This document shows, in pieces, positions 27,242 to 36,255 of a stretch of DNA of 50,549 bases; position 1 is the stretch's first letter, and each line of letters begins with the position of its first letter. Location: the NCBI GenBank assembly GCA_027492485.1, contig JAPUER010000055.1, positions 1 through 50,549 on the forward strand, written 5' to 3'. The stretch comes from Betaproteobacteria bacterium (GTDB taxonomy: Bacteria > Pseudomonadota > Gammaproteobacteria > Burkholderiales > Casimicrobiaceae). Both the position numbers and the translations under genes were made by a program. The notes under the pieces are model-generated. The model worked only from the letters and a program-made list of their open reading frames with translations. It had not been told where the DNA came from and did no database searches.

Positions 27242-27664
27242 TCACCGCTTCGCACGTGCTTTCGCGGGCCAGACGCGAAGTGCGCAATGCTTGGCCGCGT
27301 GCGTGAAGTCCTTGTCTGTGGTGAGCAGGATCAGATCGTGCCGGATGGCAAGTTGCGCAAGCAGCGCATCGATGGTGCCGATTTGCACACCCGCCTGCCG
27401 ACACGCAGTTCGCAACGCCGCAGCGCCGATATGATCATCCCGATCCGGCTGGAGCAGAGGCAATGCGGCGAAGCGCTCGATGATTTGAGTCTGCGCTTTG
27501 GCTCCCGAGAAGCCTTGCAACAGCTCCTGAAGCACGAGCCCGGTGGTTACTACGACGTCCGCTCCGAACAAAGCTTCTTTGAGCTCCTGCACTTCTGGTT
27601 CAGTGGCGTCGACATCTCGACGCAATGCCAAAGACCAGACGCTGGTATCAACGAGCAACGTCAT
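27242..27664 (-). CDS. vapC: PIN-domain toxin VapC
   Basis: A 140-residue PIN-domain ribonuclease. The acidic active-site residues are all in place: D6 in TLLVDTSVW, E47 in LVLQELLQG, D99 in IGTIDALLA and D117 or D119 in TTDKDF. VapC toxins cleave tRNA or rRNA to arrest growth. Its ATG overlaps the stop of the antitoxin gene by 4 nt (ATGA at 27661-27664), the usual coupled arrangement. It ends 9 bp from the convergent DMT gene. Confidence 0.92.
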   Translation of the reverse strand: MTLLVDTSVWSLALRRDVDATEPEVQELKEALFGADVVVTTGLVLQELLQGFSGAKAQTQIIERFAALPLLQPDRDDHIGAAALRTACRQAGVQIGTIDALLAQLAIRHDLILLTTDKDFTHAAKHCALRVWPAKARAKR

Positions 27665-27864
27665 TTGTGACGAGACCGCTCAGCCTTGTAGTCGAATGAC
27701 TGCTCCCACTCAAGTTTGCCGAGCAGATCGGCGACGCGCCTTTGCTCGCGGCGGGCGATGAACTCCTGCAACGCTTTGGTCACTGCCGCTTTTTTTGTCC
27801 GCTCACCGCTCACCTGAACTGCGCGGTTGAGAAGGGTCGGGTCAATTGCGAGATTCGTAGCCAT
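27661..27864 (-). CDS. vapB: VapB-type antitoxin
   Basis: A 67-residue protein of the VapB_antitoxin type: MATNLAIDPTLLNRAVQVSG, then TKKAAVTKALQEFI, is a ribbon-helix-helix-like DNA-binding half. The C-terminal KLEWEQSFDYKAERSRHK would wrap the toxin. ATG 27864 is supported by AAGGAG about 8 nt upstream; a longer ORF to 27936 is rejected. It probably represses its own promoter in the 38-bp gap before it, where GAGTCTACA occurs. Confidence 0.9.
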   Translation of the reverse strand: MATNLAIDPTLLNRAVQVSGERTKKAAVTKALQEFIARREQRRVADLLGKLEWEQSFDYKAERSRHK

Positions 27865-27902
27865 GTGTAACTCCTTGTGCGGGAGTCTACACATTTGTCG
27901 CG

Positions 27903-28409
27903 TTATGAGCGACCCGGTTTGGACGTTGGGCGCCAAGGCTCAGCCGCCAACGCATTGATGCGCGCTTCGTCAAGGCGAGCCAGCCGCCCCTTCTCGAAGA
28001 TTGTCGCTCCGATACGGGAGTAGAACTTCTTGCCTCTATCATTGGCGGCCGAAACAACCCAATCGACGCGCGCACAGCCCGCTGCCTTGGCTACCGCGCA
28101 CAGTTGTCGCACCAGCGCTTCGCCGACGCCTTTGCCGCGATGTGCTTCGTAAACAAAGAGGTCGTCCATCCACAGGCCAGGCCTGGATATGAAGCTCGAG
28201 AAGATTGCGTAGTAAGTCGCTATTCCGACGAGCTCGCCGTCGAGTTCCGCGACCAGCGCATGCGCTTGCGGGCGATCAGAAAAAAGCGCCTGACGAAGTG
28301 ATTCGGTGGTTGCAACCATTGAAGCCAGAGCTCCATCGAACTCGGCTTTGGCTCGAATGAGGGAGAGCAGCTCGGGCAATTCAGTGTCTCGGAGCGGGCG
28401 AACAATCAA
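27903..28409 (-). CDS. GNAT-family N-acetyltransferase
   Basis: A 168-residue acetyl-CoA-dependent acyltransferase. Motif A is recognisable as LFVYEAHRGKGVGEALVRQL, with the R-G-K-G-V-G pyrophosphate loop, and DWVVSAANDRGKKFYSRIGA is motif B. Ending and length fit diamine or aminoglycoside-like GNATs, but the substrate is not evident. It starts with TTG at 28409, supported by a good AGGAG 5 nt upstream. It sits between vapBC and the chromate genes, flanked at both sides by the 9-bp word GAGTCTACA/TGTAGACTC in inverse orientation. Confidence 0.85.
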   Translation of the reverse strand: MIVRPLRDTELPELLSLIRAKAEFDGALASMVATTESLRQALFSDRPQAHALVAELDGELVGIATYYAIFSSFISRPGLWMDDLFVYEAHRGKGVGEALVRQLCAVAKAAGCARVDWVVSAANDRGKKFYSRIGATIFEKGRLARLDEARINALAAEPWRPTSKPGRS

Positions 28410-28430
28410 AGAGTCTCCTTTAAGGTCCCG

Positions 28431-28510
28431 CGTGATTCATGCATCACGGAGAGTCTAACTTTTTGAACCTGATTGGCGCTTCGCTCTTTCAGCGCCTGAT
28501 GTAGACTCTC
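28431..28510. repeat. Nested dyads upstream of chromate genes
   Basis: Three dyads overlap: CGTGAT-TCATGC-ATCACG (28431-28448); GAGAGTCTA (28449-28457) with TAGACTCTC (28502-28510); and inside the latter GGCGCT (28475-28480) with AGCGCC (28491-28496). They lie between divergent GNAT and ChrB genes. The first could be an operator; the nested pair resembles a recombination site or folded element (see findings). Confidence 0.6.
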
Positions 28511-28610
28511 ATCCGTGGGTTAATCGCAGAACCCATTCGCTACGCAAAACTTCGCGTTGCGCTGACGGTGTCCCGTCCAATCTGCAAAACTTTCATTCGA
28601 AAGGTTTTCG

Positions 28611-29441
28611 ATGGACACCGCTACACCCCAAGCCTTGTCCACCTCGCCCACTGATTCGTCGCGCCTGATCGGCACAACGGGAGCACCGCTTTTTGTTGAC
28701 GTGCGAATGGCAGAAGACTTCGCCGCGAGCGACTACTTCATTCCCGGCGCGATCCGCTGGGACTATGACGCCAATCAGCTTGAGCCGCCCGAAATCAAAG
28801 GCGCGACCAGCGCGGTCGCCTATTGCGTCAAGGGGCTGCACGTGGGCATCACGGGCGCTGAAAAACTGAGTGCACCAAATCGCAGTGCGACTTTCCTCGA
28901 AGGCGGCCTGCGGCAATGGATGGAAACTGGCGCGCCACGCGTGAAGAAGCGCCTTGATCTTGGCGTCACGGGCGAGTCGGTCAGTCGCTGGGTCACGCGC
29001 GCGAGACCGAAGATTGACCGCATCGCCTGCCCCTGGCTCGTTTGCCGTTTCATCGATCCGCGCGCCGAGTTTTTCTATGTGCCGACTAGTGAAGTGTTCG
29101 CCTTCGCCAAGGTCAACGACGCAGTTGCCTATGACATTCCCGGCGCACCGATTGAGCACGCGGGGCCGCTCTGCTCGTTCGACAATTTCCTGCGCGCATT
29201 CGAGCTCACGAGCCCCGCGCTCGAGCGCCTGGCTACCATCGTGCGCGGCGCGGATACCGATGCGCACAATCTCGCACCGCAAAGCGCGGGCCTGCTCGCG
29301 ATCTCGCTCGGTTTCTCGAAGAATATTGTCGACGATTACGCCATGCTGGACGCCATGATGCCGGTGTACGACGCGCTCTATCGCTGGTGCATCGACGCTG
29401 TCGATGCGAACGACGAAAAGCACAACTGGAAACCGGCATGA
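28611..29441 (+). CDS. chrB: Rhodanese-like domain fused to ChrB C-terminal domain (chromate resistance)
   Basis: A 276-residue protein in two parts. Residues about 20-110 form a rhodanese-like domain ([22 protein letters not shown] and the loop [10 protein letters not shown], where Cys is the sulfur-carrying position). Residues about 130-276 carry the ChrB signature: [19 protein letters not shown], then EFFYVP, then [14 protein letters not shown]. ChrB proteins sense chromate or aid its detoxification together with ChrA. The N-terminal helix-turn-helix region of classical ChrB is replaced by rhodanese here, so direct DNA binding is doubtful. Its stop overlaps the chrA start (ATGA), giving a coupled two-gene operon. 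Confidence 0.88.
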   Translation: MDTATPQALSTSPTDSSRLIGTTGAPLFVDVRMAEDFAASDYFIPGAIRWDYDANQLEPPEIKGATSAVAYCVKGLHVGITGAEKLSAPNRSATFLEGGLRQWMETGAPRVKKRLDLGVTGESVSRWVTRARPKIDRIACPWLVCRFIDPRAEFFYVPTSEVFAFAKVNDAVAYDIPGAPIEHAGPLCSFDNFLRAFELTSPALERLATIVRGADTDAHNLAPQSAGLLAISLGFSKNIVDDYAMLDAMMPVYDALYRWCIDAVDANDEKHNWKPA

Positions 29442-30760
29442 GCGAAGGTACAGACACATCAAAAGCCCCCGCCATGCCCAGCCTCGGCGAGGCACTACGC
29501 TTCTGGCTCAAGCTCGGCTTCATCTCGTTCGGCGGCCCGGCCGGGCAGATCGCCATCATGCGACAGGAACTCGTCGAACGCCATCGCTGGATCAGCGAGA
29601 AGCGCTTCCTGCACGCGCTCAACTACTGCATGCTGCTGCCCGGCCCGGAGGCGCAGCAGCTCGCCACCTACATCGGCTGGCTCATGCACCGCACCTGGGG
29701 CGGCATCATCGCGGGTGGCCTCTTCGTGTTGCCCGGCGCGCTGATCATGATGGGCCTCGCGTGGGGCTATCTCACGTTCGGGCAGACCAGCTTCATGCAG
29801 GCCGTGCTCTGGGGCATCAAGCCGGCCGTGGTTGCGCTGGTGCTGTTCGCGGTGTATCGCATCGCGAGCAAATCGCTCAACCACGCGGTGTGGTGGGTGC
29901 TGGCGGTCGGTGCCTTCGTTGCAGTCAGCTTTCTGAAGATCGGCTTTCCGTGGGTCGTCGCGGTCGCTGCGGTGGTCGGCTGGATTACGGGGGAGTTGCG
30001 CCCGAAATGGATCACCGGCGGACATGGTGATGGCAAGGCAAAAAAGCATGCGCCTGCCGTGATTGACGACGACACACCGTCGCCGCCGCATGCGCGCTTC
30101 TCGCTGAAGCATTCGCTGTTGCTGATCGCGACATTCGTCGCCCTGGGCGCAGGTGTTTACGCCGTGTTGCTGAACAAGGTGCTGGTCGACATGGCGGAAT
30201 TTTTTACCTCTGCTGCGCTGGTAACGTTCGGCGGCGCCTACGCCGTGCTGCCCTACGTAACGCAGGCGGCCGTAGAGAAATATCAGTGGCTCACGACGGC
30301 GCAAATGATGGACGGCCTCGCGCTGGGCGAGACGACACCCGGTCCGCTGATCCTGATCCTCACCTTCGTCGGCTATCTCGGTGGCGTCAAGAACGCGGTG
30401 GCCAGCTCACCACTCGCGAGCGGCTTGCTGGCAGGCGCGGTCGTCACGTTCTTCACGTTCTTGCCGAGCTTCATGATGATCTTCGCCGGCGCACCGTTTA
30501 TCGAAAGCACCCGTCGTTCGCTGAAGCTGCAGGCACCGTTGACCGGGATCACCGCGGCAGTCGTAGGGGTGATTGCGTCGCTTGGGGTCTTCTTCGCGCA
30601 GCACACGTTCTGGCCGCGGGGGCTGGGCGAACGACTTGACTGGTGGTCGCTACTGGTTGCAGTTGCAGCTCTGCTCGCTTTCATACGATTCAAGCGCGGA
30701 CCGATGGAAACGATCTTCGTCTGCGGCCTTATCGGCCTGGTCATCCACCAATTTGCTTAA
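29438..30760 (+). CDS. chrA: Chromate/sulfate-type efflux transporter ChrA
   Basis: A 440-residue inner-membrane transporter with two homologous CHR domains. The first holds [20 protein letters not shown] and [21 protein letters not shown]; the second holds [20 protein letters not shown] and [20 protein letters not shown]. The paired FGGP/FGGA and PGPE/PGPL motifs are diagnostic of the CHR superfamily, which extrudes chromate by proton motive force. The start at 29438 overlaps the ChrB stop; the first transmembrane helix begins about 20 residues later. It is long-chain (two-domain) ChrA of normal length. Confidence 0.95.
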   Translation: MSEGTDTSKAPAMPSLGEALRFWLKLGFISFGGPAGQIAIMRQELVERHRWISEKRFLHALNYCMLLPGPEAQQLATYIGWLMHRTWGGIIAGGLFVLPGALIMMGLAWGYLTFGQTSFMQAVLWGIKPAVVALVLFAVYRIASKSLNHAVWWVLAVGAFVAVSFLKIGFPWVVAVAAVVGWITGELRPKWITGGHGDGKAKKHAPAVIDDDTPSPPHARFSLKHSLLLIATFVALGAGVYAVLLNKVLVDMAEFFTSAALVTFGGAYAVLPYVTQAAVEKYQWLTTAQMMDGLALGETTPGPLILILTFVGYLGGVKNAVASSPLASGLLAGAVVTFFTFLPSFMMIFAGAPFIESTRRSLKLQAPLTGITAAVVGVIASLGVFFAQHTFWPRGLGERLDWWSLLVAVAALLAFIRFKRGPMETIFVCGLIGLVIHQFA

Positions 30761-30775
30761 AGCGCGAACGCCAAG

Positions 30776-31609
30776 CTACGCCGCCGGCCACTGTACCCAG
30801 CCGAAGGCGCCGGCAGCAAGGATCAGCACGCCGAACGCGATGCGATACCAGGCGAAGACGCGCAGCGAATGCGTTGCCACAAAGCCGATCAGCCAGCGGA
30901 TCACGACCAGTGCCACGATGAACGAGACCACCAGCCCGACGGCGAAGTTCGGAATATCCGCCGCCGATAGCAGGGCGCGGTCCCTCCATAGCGAATACAG
31001 GCTCGCTGCCGCCAGCGTGGGCACGCCGAGGAAGAACGAGAACTCGGTGGCGACGTTGCGCGAGAGGCCGAACAGCATGCCGCCGATCAGCGTGGAGCCC
31101 GAGCGCGACATACCGGGAAACAGCCCGAAGCACTGCGCAAAACCCACCTTCACCGCGTCCAGCGTGGTCATGTCGTCGACATCGCGCACCCGTGCGTTGA
31201 CCGCGCGGTCGGCCAGCATCGAGGGCCGCTCGACCCAGAAAATTACCAGCGCGCCGATGATCGACGCCGCGGCCACGCCGTAGGGATTGAACAGGACTGC
31301 CTTGATGTATTTGTTGAGCAGCAGCCCAAGCACCGCTACCGGCAGGAAGGCCACCAACAAATTCCACAGAAAGCGTTGCGCGTTGCTGATCCGCGTGACG
31401 CCCTTGATCGCGCCGTTGAAACGTTCGCGATAGGCCCACACCACGGCAAAGATGGCGCCGATCTGGATCGCGATCTCGAACACTTTGCCGCGCTCGTCAT
31501 GAACGCCCAGCAGCGAGCCGGCAACGATCAGGTGGCCGGTGCTGGAGATGGGAAGGAACTCGGTTGCACCTTCGACGATACCCATGATCGTCGCATCGAA
31601 CAGATTCAA
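30776..31609 (-). CDS. uppP: Undecaprenyl-diphosphatase UppP (BacA)
   Basis: A 277-residue polytopic membrane protein that dephosphorylates undecaprenyl pyrophosphate to recycle the lipid carrier for peptidoglycan and other polymers. Active-site blocks are EGATEFLPISSTGHLI near 12-27 and PGMSRSGSTLIGG near 165-177. The most likely start is TTG 31609 (LNLFDATIMG), which gives the expected short N-terminus; the longer ORF to 31663 would overlap the upstream gene. A partial AGGGA lies 9-13 nt before it. It converges with chrA at a 15-bp gap. Confidence 0.95.
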   Translation of the reverse strand: MNLFDATIMGIVEGATEFLPISSTGHLIVAGSLLGVHDERGKVFEIAIQIGAIFAVVWAYRERFNGAIKGVTRISNAQRFLWNLLVAFLPVAVLGLLLNKYIKAVLFNPYGVAAASIIGALVIFWVERPSMLADRAVNARVRDVDDMTTLDAVKVGFAQCFGLFPGMSRSGSTLIGGMLFGLSRNVATEFSFFLGVPTLAAASLYSLWRDRALLSAADIPNFAVGLVVSFIVALVVIRWLIGFVATHSLRVFAWYRIAFGVLILAAGAFGWVQWPAA

Positions 31610-31620
31610 TTGCCGTTTCC

Positions 31621-33195
31621 CTAGTTCGCAGGAACACAAAAGCTGACGCCTTCGCCGTCCCACCCGAGCGCCACGAATGCGTTGTAGGTGGCGACGGCTG
31701 TGGTGTAGCGATGATTCGGATCGTCGGGGAAGCGCACGTTGCCGCGGAACAAGCGATAGACCGGCAGCAACCCGCTGGCGCAGGAACCGCCGACGCCCGA
31801 CACCAGCGGCACCAGTACGTAGGAATCGATGCCTTCGTTCTGCGGCAAGCCAGGCGCGGTGCTTTGCGTCGGATTGAGGTTGTTCAGCGCCGCGACGTCG
31901 CTGTCGAGCACTGCATAGAAATGGCTACCGCGTGTGTTGCCACGTGCGACGCGGTCGAAGTAGAACCGCGTGAGACTGTGGCCACCGGCGGGCAGCACGG
32001 TGTAGACCGGGAAGCTCGCGCCGGTGCGGGACCACCCGCTGATCGTGTCGAGCAGCGTCTTTTCACTGTCGCGCGACGTCATGAAGTAGTAGTCGAGCGG
32101 GGCGTAGTAGTACTCCACCATCGCCCGTGTCGACGGCGTGTTGCCGGCAGTGCTGGTGACGCCGTTGCCGGTCAGCGCGACCGTTGCCGTACTACTGCTT
32201 GCGTTGTGTGTAAAAACCAGGCTGCCGGTGCGCGCGCCGGTCGCCTTCGGCGCAAAGCGGACCGTCGCGCCGCAGCGGCCGCCGGGACCGATCGGTGTCG
32301 CGGCCGCGCAGGTGGTGGCGATCAGAATGAAATCGTCGCCGGTCAGGGCGACGTCGGAAACGGTCAATAGAGCGCCGCCGGTATTGATGATGGCGACGGT
32401 TTGCGTGTTGCTGACGTTGTTGACCACGGTGTCGGCAAAGTTGAGCGTGGTCGAGCTCAGTGCAACCGTGGTGTCGCTCGGCTGCGGCGCTACTTCGCCA
32501 TAGAGCGCGCGGCAGCCGGCGATGTCGTCGGCCGTCAGTGCGGCCAGACCGGAGTAGCTGGTCGACGGGTCCGGCGTCGTGTTGGGGCCGGACATGACGG
32601 TGTTTTCGACATTCGAGTGCTTCAGCCCGAGCATGTGCCCGACCTCGTGTACCAGCACGGTGTCGAGGTTGGCGGCGTTGAGCGCGACGCTGAGCTGCAT
32701 GTCGCTCTCATCGAGCGTCGGCAGTGCCGCCGATGCGCTGCTGGCGCTGACCCACGTCTGTCCAGCGATGCCGCTATCGAGCGTGCTCCAGACAATGGCG
32801 TTGACGCTGTCGCGGGTACCGTTGGTGGCGAGGCTGGCGCCGTTGCTGGTGGTGCCGTCGTACACGAAGGTAATGGCGCAAACGGCGGACCATTTGCCCA
32901 TGGCCGCGCGAATCGACGTCAGCGCCGCGTCCGCCGAGGTAGCGGCGGCGGTCGGCCGGTTGCTGTCGTTGTAACGCCAGCGGATGGTCTTGCCGCTCCA
33001 GCCGTTCCAGCCGTAAGTGAGGTACTTCGGGCCGTCGCCCTCGGCGACGACGTGGAAGTCGGTGGCGGCCGCGGCGTCGGTCGCCGCTGCCGCCGCGGGC
33101 GGGCCGCAGGCGAGGATCGCCGCGCAGATTGCGACTGTGGCAATGGCGGCAATGCGACTGCGGGCAAAGAGTCCTGCAAGGAGGCGGCTGGTCAT
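31621..33195 (-). CDS. Secreted matrixin-like metalloprotease with Ig-like and DUF5648 domains
   Basis: A 524-residue secreted protein. Signal peptide is about 1-38. The catalytic domain (about 45-230) has the metzincin zinc site HEVGHMLGLKH from about residue 183 and the Met-turn NTVM near 201. Residues about 240-345 form a choice-of-anchor D/Ig-like beta domain (SSTTLNFADTVVNNVSNTQT, GGRCGATVRFAPKATG). The C-terminal ~160 residues match the DUF5648 pattern VEYYYAPLDYYFMTSRDSEK and WSRTGASFPVY. The role is probably extracellular proteolysis with substrate- or surface-binding accessory domains. It is on the strand of uppP, with a gap of only 11 bp to the proposed uppP start. Confidence 0.85.
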   Translation of the reverse strand: MTSRLLAGLFARSRIAAIATVAICAAILACGPPAAAAATDAAAATDFHVVAEGDGPKYLTYGWNGWSGKTIRWRYNDSNRPTAAATSADAALTSIRAAMGKWSAVCAITFVYDGTTSNGASLATNGTRDSVNAIVWSTLDSGIAGQTWVSASSASAALPTLDESDMQLSVALNAANLDTVLVHEVGHMLGLKHSNVENTVMSGPNTTPDPSTSYSGLAALTADDIAGCRALYGEVAPQPSDTTVALSSTTLNFADTVVNNVSNTQTVAIINTGGALLTVSDVALTGDDFILIATTCAAATPIGPGGRCGATVRFAPKATGARTGSLVFTHNASSSTATVALTGNGVTSTAGNTPSTRAMVEYYYAPLDYYFMTSRDSEKTLLDTISGWSRTGASFPVYTVLPAGGHSLTRFYFDRVARGNTRGSHFYAVLDSDVAALNNLNPTQSTAPGLPQNEGIDSYVLVPLVSGVGGSCASGLLPVYRLFRGNVRFPDDPNHRYTTAVATYNAFVALGWDGEGVSFCVPAN

Positions 33196-33280
33196 GGCGT
33201 GCTCGGTACGAAAGAAGTTTCGACCGCCCCCCGGTCTGCCCGTTCGGTCGCCGTCCGATTTTAGCGACCGCGTCTCCGGA

Positions 33281-33829
33281 TCAGCCGAACAGACCGCCCT
33301 TGCCGCCGCCCATAGCGCCCTTGAGCACGCTGCCGAGGACGTTCTGCATCATGTCGCCGGAGTGTTGCTCCGGCACCTGACCGCCGGGGGTCATGCCGTC
33401 GAGCACGTGCGGCAGCACCTGCGCCAGCAGGCCGCCCAGTTGGTCCTGACCGACGCCCGCCTGCGCCAGCACGTCGCCGATGCTGCCGCCGGACGGATGT
33501 TGCGGCGATGCGCCACCGAGCACCTGACCGAGCAGGCCGCCGAGATCGCCGCCGCCCATGCCGGCCTGCTGCTGGCCCTGGGCGCCGCCCATCATGCCGC
33601 CGAGCACCTTCATCAAATCGCCGCCATCCACCGGCAGATTTTGGCCGGTGCCCTGCCAGGAATCGGCCTGCTGGCCGAGGCCGCCCTGGCGCAGCATGTC
33701 GAGCAGACCGCCGACGCCGCCGGCCTGCTGGATCAGGCCACCGATCAGGTTGCCCATCACATCCTGTTGTCCACCGCCACCGCCGCGACTGTTCAGCACG
33801 GCACCCAAAACACCATCAAGCAAGCCCAT
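33281..33829 (-). CDS. YidB/DUF937-like protein
   Basis: A 182-residue Gly/Gln-rich cytoplasmic protein beginning MGLLDGVLGAVLN. Two repeats of a hydrophobic-Gly pattern (GGLIQQAGGVGGLLDMLRQG and LGGLLAQVLPHVLDGMTPGG) match the YidB/DUF937 family, which has no established function. AGGA about 8 nt upstream supports the start. The stretch 33830-33965 downstream of ChaC holds no recognised feature. Confidence 0.8.
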   Translation of the reverse strand: MGLLDGVLGAVLNSRGGGGGQQDVMGNLIGGLIQQAGGVGGLLDMLRQGGLGQQADSWQGTGQNLPVDGGDLMKVLGGMMGGAQGQQQAGMGGGDLGGLLGQVLGGASPQHPSGGSIGDVLAQAGVGQDQLGGLLAQVLPHVLDGMTPGGQVPEQHSGDMMQNVLGSVLKGAMGGGKGGLFG

Positions 33830-33965
33830 CGTTTTTCCTTTCGCTAACAGTTGTCGGCAACACGCGACGCCCGGTCATCAAGATGGCGGCACGCTATCAC
33901 AGCAGCGCCGCTGTCGCCAGCCCGCGAACTCTGATTCAACGCCGCCGGTCGCTGCAACGCAGTCG

Positions 33966-34721
33966 TCAGGCTGGCTGTTGACCGGACGCGCAACTGCAAT
34001 CGTCGCCGCCGGCGACATCTGCGGTCTCGCGGGCGGTGAGCAGGTCGCACAGTCGGTCCAGATGCGGGTCGTCGAGGCCGGCGGCGCGCAGCGCGGCGGC
34101 GGTCTGGCAGAGGTAGTCGGCGCCGGAGCCGTAGTGGCCACGGCAGGTGGCGAGCTTTTCGACGACCACCTCGTCGGGCAGGCGCCCGGCGTAGGCGCTC
34201 GACGAATGATTCATGACAAAGCCGATGGCGCGCACCGGTCCGTCCTCGGTCCGGGCGTTCAGCCAGCGGGCGTGATAGCTGCCGCCAAACATTTCGCGGC
34301 GCCAGAGCAGGGTCAGCTCCTTGTGCGCCTCGGCGGCGGCAAGGCGATACAGCATGCCGCGGCAGGCGCCGCCGCGATCCAGTGCCAGCACCAGACCGGG
34401 ATTCTCCGGCGTGCCGCGATAGACGCTGCTCCACAGGCAGAAACGGCGGTGATAGCCGCGCACGGTGGCCGGCAGCCGGCCGCGATGCTCCATGCAAGGG
34501 TTCCAGATCAGCGAGCCGTAGCCGAAGACGAAGATGTCCGATGCACCATCCCAGTCGGCAAGCATGGCGTCGAGCGAGGCGGCCAGCGCGTCGTCGCACA
34601 GAATCTTGCCCGCCAGCGGCGAATTTTTGATCGCTTCGCGCGAGCGATTGTTCTCGATGGCTTCGCGCGTGATGCCGGTGAAGCTCACGGTACGGCGGTC
34701 GAACGATTCTTCGGTGCCCAT
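33966..34721 (-). CDS. chaC: Glutathione-specific gamma-glutamylcyclotransferase ChaC
   Basis: A 251-residue enzyme that degrades glutathione to 5-oxoproline and Cys-Gly. The nucleotide-like binding loop VFGYGSLIWNP near 64-74 and FCLWSSVYRGTPENPGLVLA are hallmarks. The catalytic Glu is expected in the segment around WRREMFGGSYHARW. It is about 20 residues longer than E. coli ChaC at the C-terminus, where GGDDCSCASG contains two Cys close to the end; function of that tail is unknown. It is 25 bp downstream of fbp and likely cotranscribed. Confidence 0.9.
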   Translation of the reverse strand: MGTEESFDRRTVSFTGITREAIENNRSREAIKNSPLAGKILCDDALAASLDAMLADWDGASDIFVFGYGSLIWNPCMEHRGRLPATVRGYHRRFCLWSSVYRGTPENPGLVLALDRGGACRGMLYRLAAAEAHKELTLLWRREMFGGSYHARWLNARTEDGPVRAIGFVMNHSSSAYAGRLPDEVVVEKLATCRGHYGSGADYLCQTAAALRAAGLDDPHLDRLCDLLTARETADVAGGDDCSCASGQQPA

Positions 34722-34746
34722 GACGCCGCTATTGCCTGTTGCGCGG

Positions 34747-35748
34747 CTAGGCCGCGTGATACGAGGTCACGCGCTCCACTTCGTTTTTGCTGCCGAGGAT
34801 CACGCTGACCCGCTCGTGCAGCTTGCCGGGCCGCACATCGAGGATGCGCTGGTGGCCGTTGGTGGCGGCGCCGCCGGCCTGTTCGACGATGAAGCTCATT
34901 GGGTTCGCCTCGTACATCAGGCGCAGCTTGCCGGGTTTGTCCGGCTCGCGCTTGTCGCGCGGGTACATGAAAATGCCGCCGCGGGTGAGGATGCGGTGCA
35001 CGTCGGCCACCATCGAGGCCACCCAGCGCATGTTGAAGTCCTTGCCGCGCGGCCCCTCCTTGCCGGCCAGCAGTTCGTCGATGTAGCGCTTGACCGGCGG
35101 CTCCCAGTGCCGCATGTTGCTCATGTTGATGGCAAACTCTTTGGTGTCTTCCGGGATCGTCATGTCCGACTGCGTCAGCACCCAGGAGCCCATTTCGCGG
35201 TCGAGCGTGAAGCAGTGCACGCCGGTGCCGACGGTCAACACCAAAAGCGTGGTCGGGCCGTACACCGCATAGCCCGCCGCCACCTGCGAGGTGCCGGCCA
35301 GCAGAAAGGATTTTTCGGTCACCGGCCCCAGTTCATCGGCGGATTTCAGCACCGAGAAGATGGTGCCGATCGAGACGTTGACGTCGATGTTCGACGAACC
35401 GTCGAGCGGATCGAACAGCAGCAGGTATTCGCCCTTCGGGTAACGGTTGGGGATCTCGTGGAAAGTCTCCATCTCCTCGCTCGCCATGCCGGCGAGGTGG
35501 CCGCCCCATTCGTTGGCCTCCATCAGGATTTCGTTGGAGATGACGTCGAGCTTTTTCTGCGTCTCGCCCTGCACGTTCTCGGTGCCGGCGCTGCCCAGCA
35601 CATTGGCCAGCGCGCCCTTGCCGACGTTCACCGCGATGGCCTTGCAGGCGCGGGCGACGACCTCGATCAACAGCCGCAGTTCCGGTTTGATGGCGCGCGC
35701 CGAGCGCTGCTGTTCAACGAGAAACTGGGTGAGCGTGGTGCGGCGCAT
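34747..35748 (-). CDS. fbp: Class I fructose-1,6-bisphosphatase
   Basis: The 333-residue enzyme hydrolyses fructose-1,6-bisphosphate in gluconeogenesis. The metal-binding signature [20 protein letters not shown] lies near 109-128 and VSIGTIFSV follows. The substrate-binding [20 protein letters not shown] near 246-265 and [14 protein letters not shown] near 270-283 are intact. Length is standard. With pckG in the same window it supports a gluconeogenic lifestyle, though the two are not linked. Confidence 0.97.
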   Translation of the reverse strand: MRRTTLTQFLVEQQRSARAIKPELRLLIEVVARACKAIAVNVGKGALANVLGSAGTENVQGETQKKLDVISNEILMEANEWGGHLAGMASEEMETFHEIPNRYPKGEYLLLFDPLDGSSNIDVNVSIGTIFSVLKSADELGPVTEKSFLLAGTSQVAAGYAVYGPTTLLVLTVGTGVHCFTLDREMGSWVLTQSDMTIPEDTKEFAINMSNMRHWEPPVKRYIDELLAGKEGPRGKDFNMRWVASMVADVHRILTRGGIFMYPRDKREPDKPGKLRLMYEANPMSFIVEQAGGAATNGHQRILDVRPGKLHERVSVILGSKNEVERVTSYHAA

Positions 35749-35948
35749 GAGGCAGTGTCACGGGAGTCGGCGGGAGTGAAAATTGTACTGCGCCCGACAA
35801 CAGCTATCAGGCCGTAATGGTTGCCGAATGGTCGATACAGGCCAATTCAGCACCAAGTCGACAATGCGACAAATCGCACGGTAACGACCAGTGGGCGTTC
35901 GTTGCGGCATAAAAGCTGTTAGCGCGTACCGGCTGTCGACCGCCCCGT

Positions 35949-36236
35949 CTACCGGCACTCATCGCGCGCCGCCGTCGCCCGCTCCAGCGCCGTCAGAAAG
36001 CGCAGCGCATGCGCCCGCGTCGCCGCCGCAGCGACCGATGTGCCGCACATCTCAAGCGACGGCTGCAAACTGCTGCATACGGCGGGCCGCGCCGGATCGC
36101 CGAAGATGCGGCAACGGTTGGCCGCGTCGAGCTGCACGCAGCGCACGCCGGCCGGCTTGCCGAGCGGCATGCCCGGAATCGGCGACGAAATCGACGGCGC
36201 GATGCAGCAGGCGCCGCAGCCGGGACGACAGTTCAC
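35949..36236 (-). CDS. YkgJ-family cysteine cluster protein
   Basis: A 95-residue protein with the cysteine pattern CRPGCGACC at 3-11, then further Cys in [15 protein letters not shown] and AVCSSL. This is the YkgJ-type putative zinc- or iron-chelating domain. It starts with GTG at 36236 (GTG-AAC-TGT), 19 bp after the pdxH stop, so it is probably the second cistron of the pdxH transcript. Function is unknown. Confidence 0.85.
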   Translation of the reverse strand: MNCRPGCGACCIAPSISSPIPGMPLGKPAGVRCVQLDAANRCRIFGDPARPAVCSSLQPSLEMCGTSVAAAATRAHALRFLTALERATAARDECR

Positions 36237-36255
36237 GGCCGGACGCAGCGGCGGC

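Noticed and set aside
28449-28510. True integron attC site
   Set aside because: As a firm feature it is rejected because the GTT core of the R-prime box is missing and no integrase gene is present; it is kept only as a hypothesis in findings.
35850-35900. Possible fifth copy of the 117-bp element upstream of fbp
   Set aside because: In reverse orientation it has TGTCGACTT and AATTGG, but the end motifs and the ATATGGGCT block are absent.
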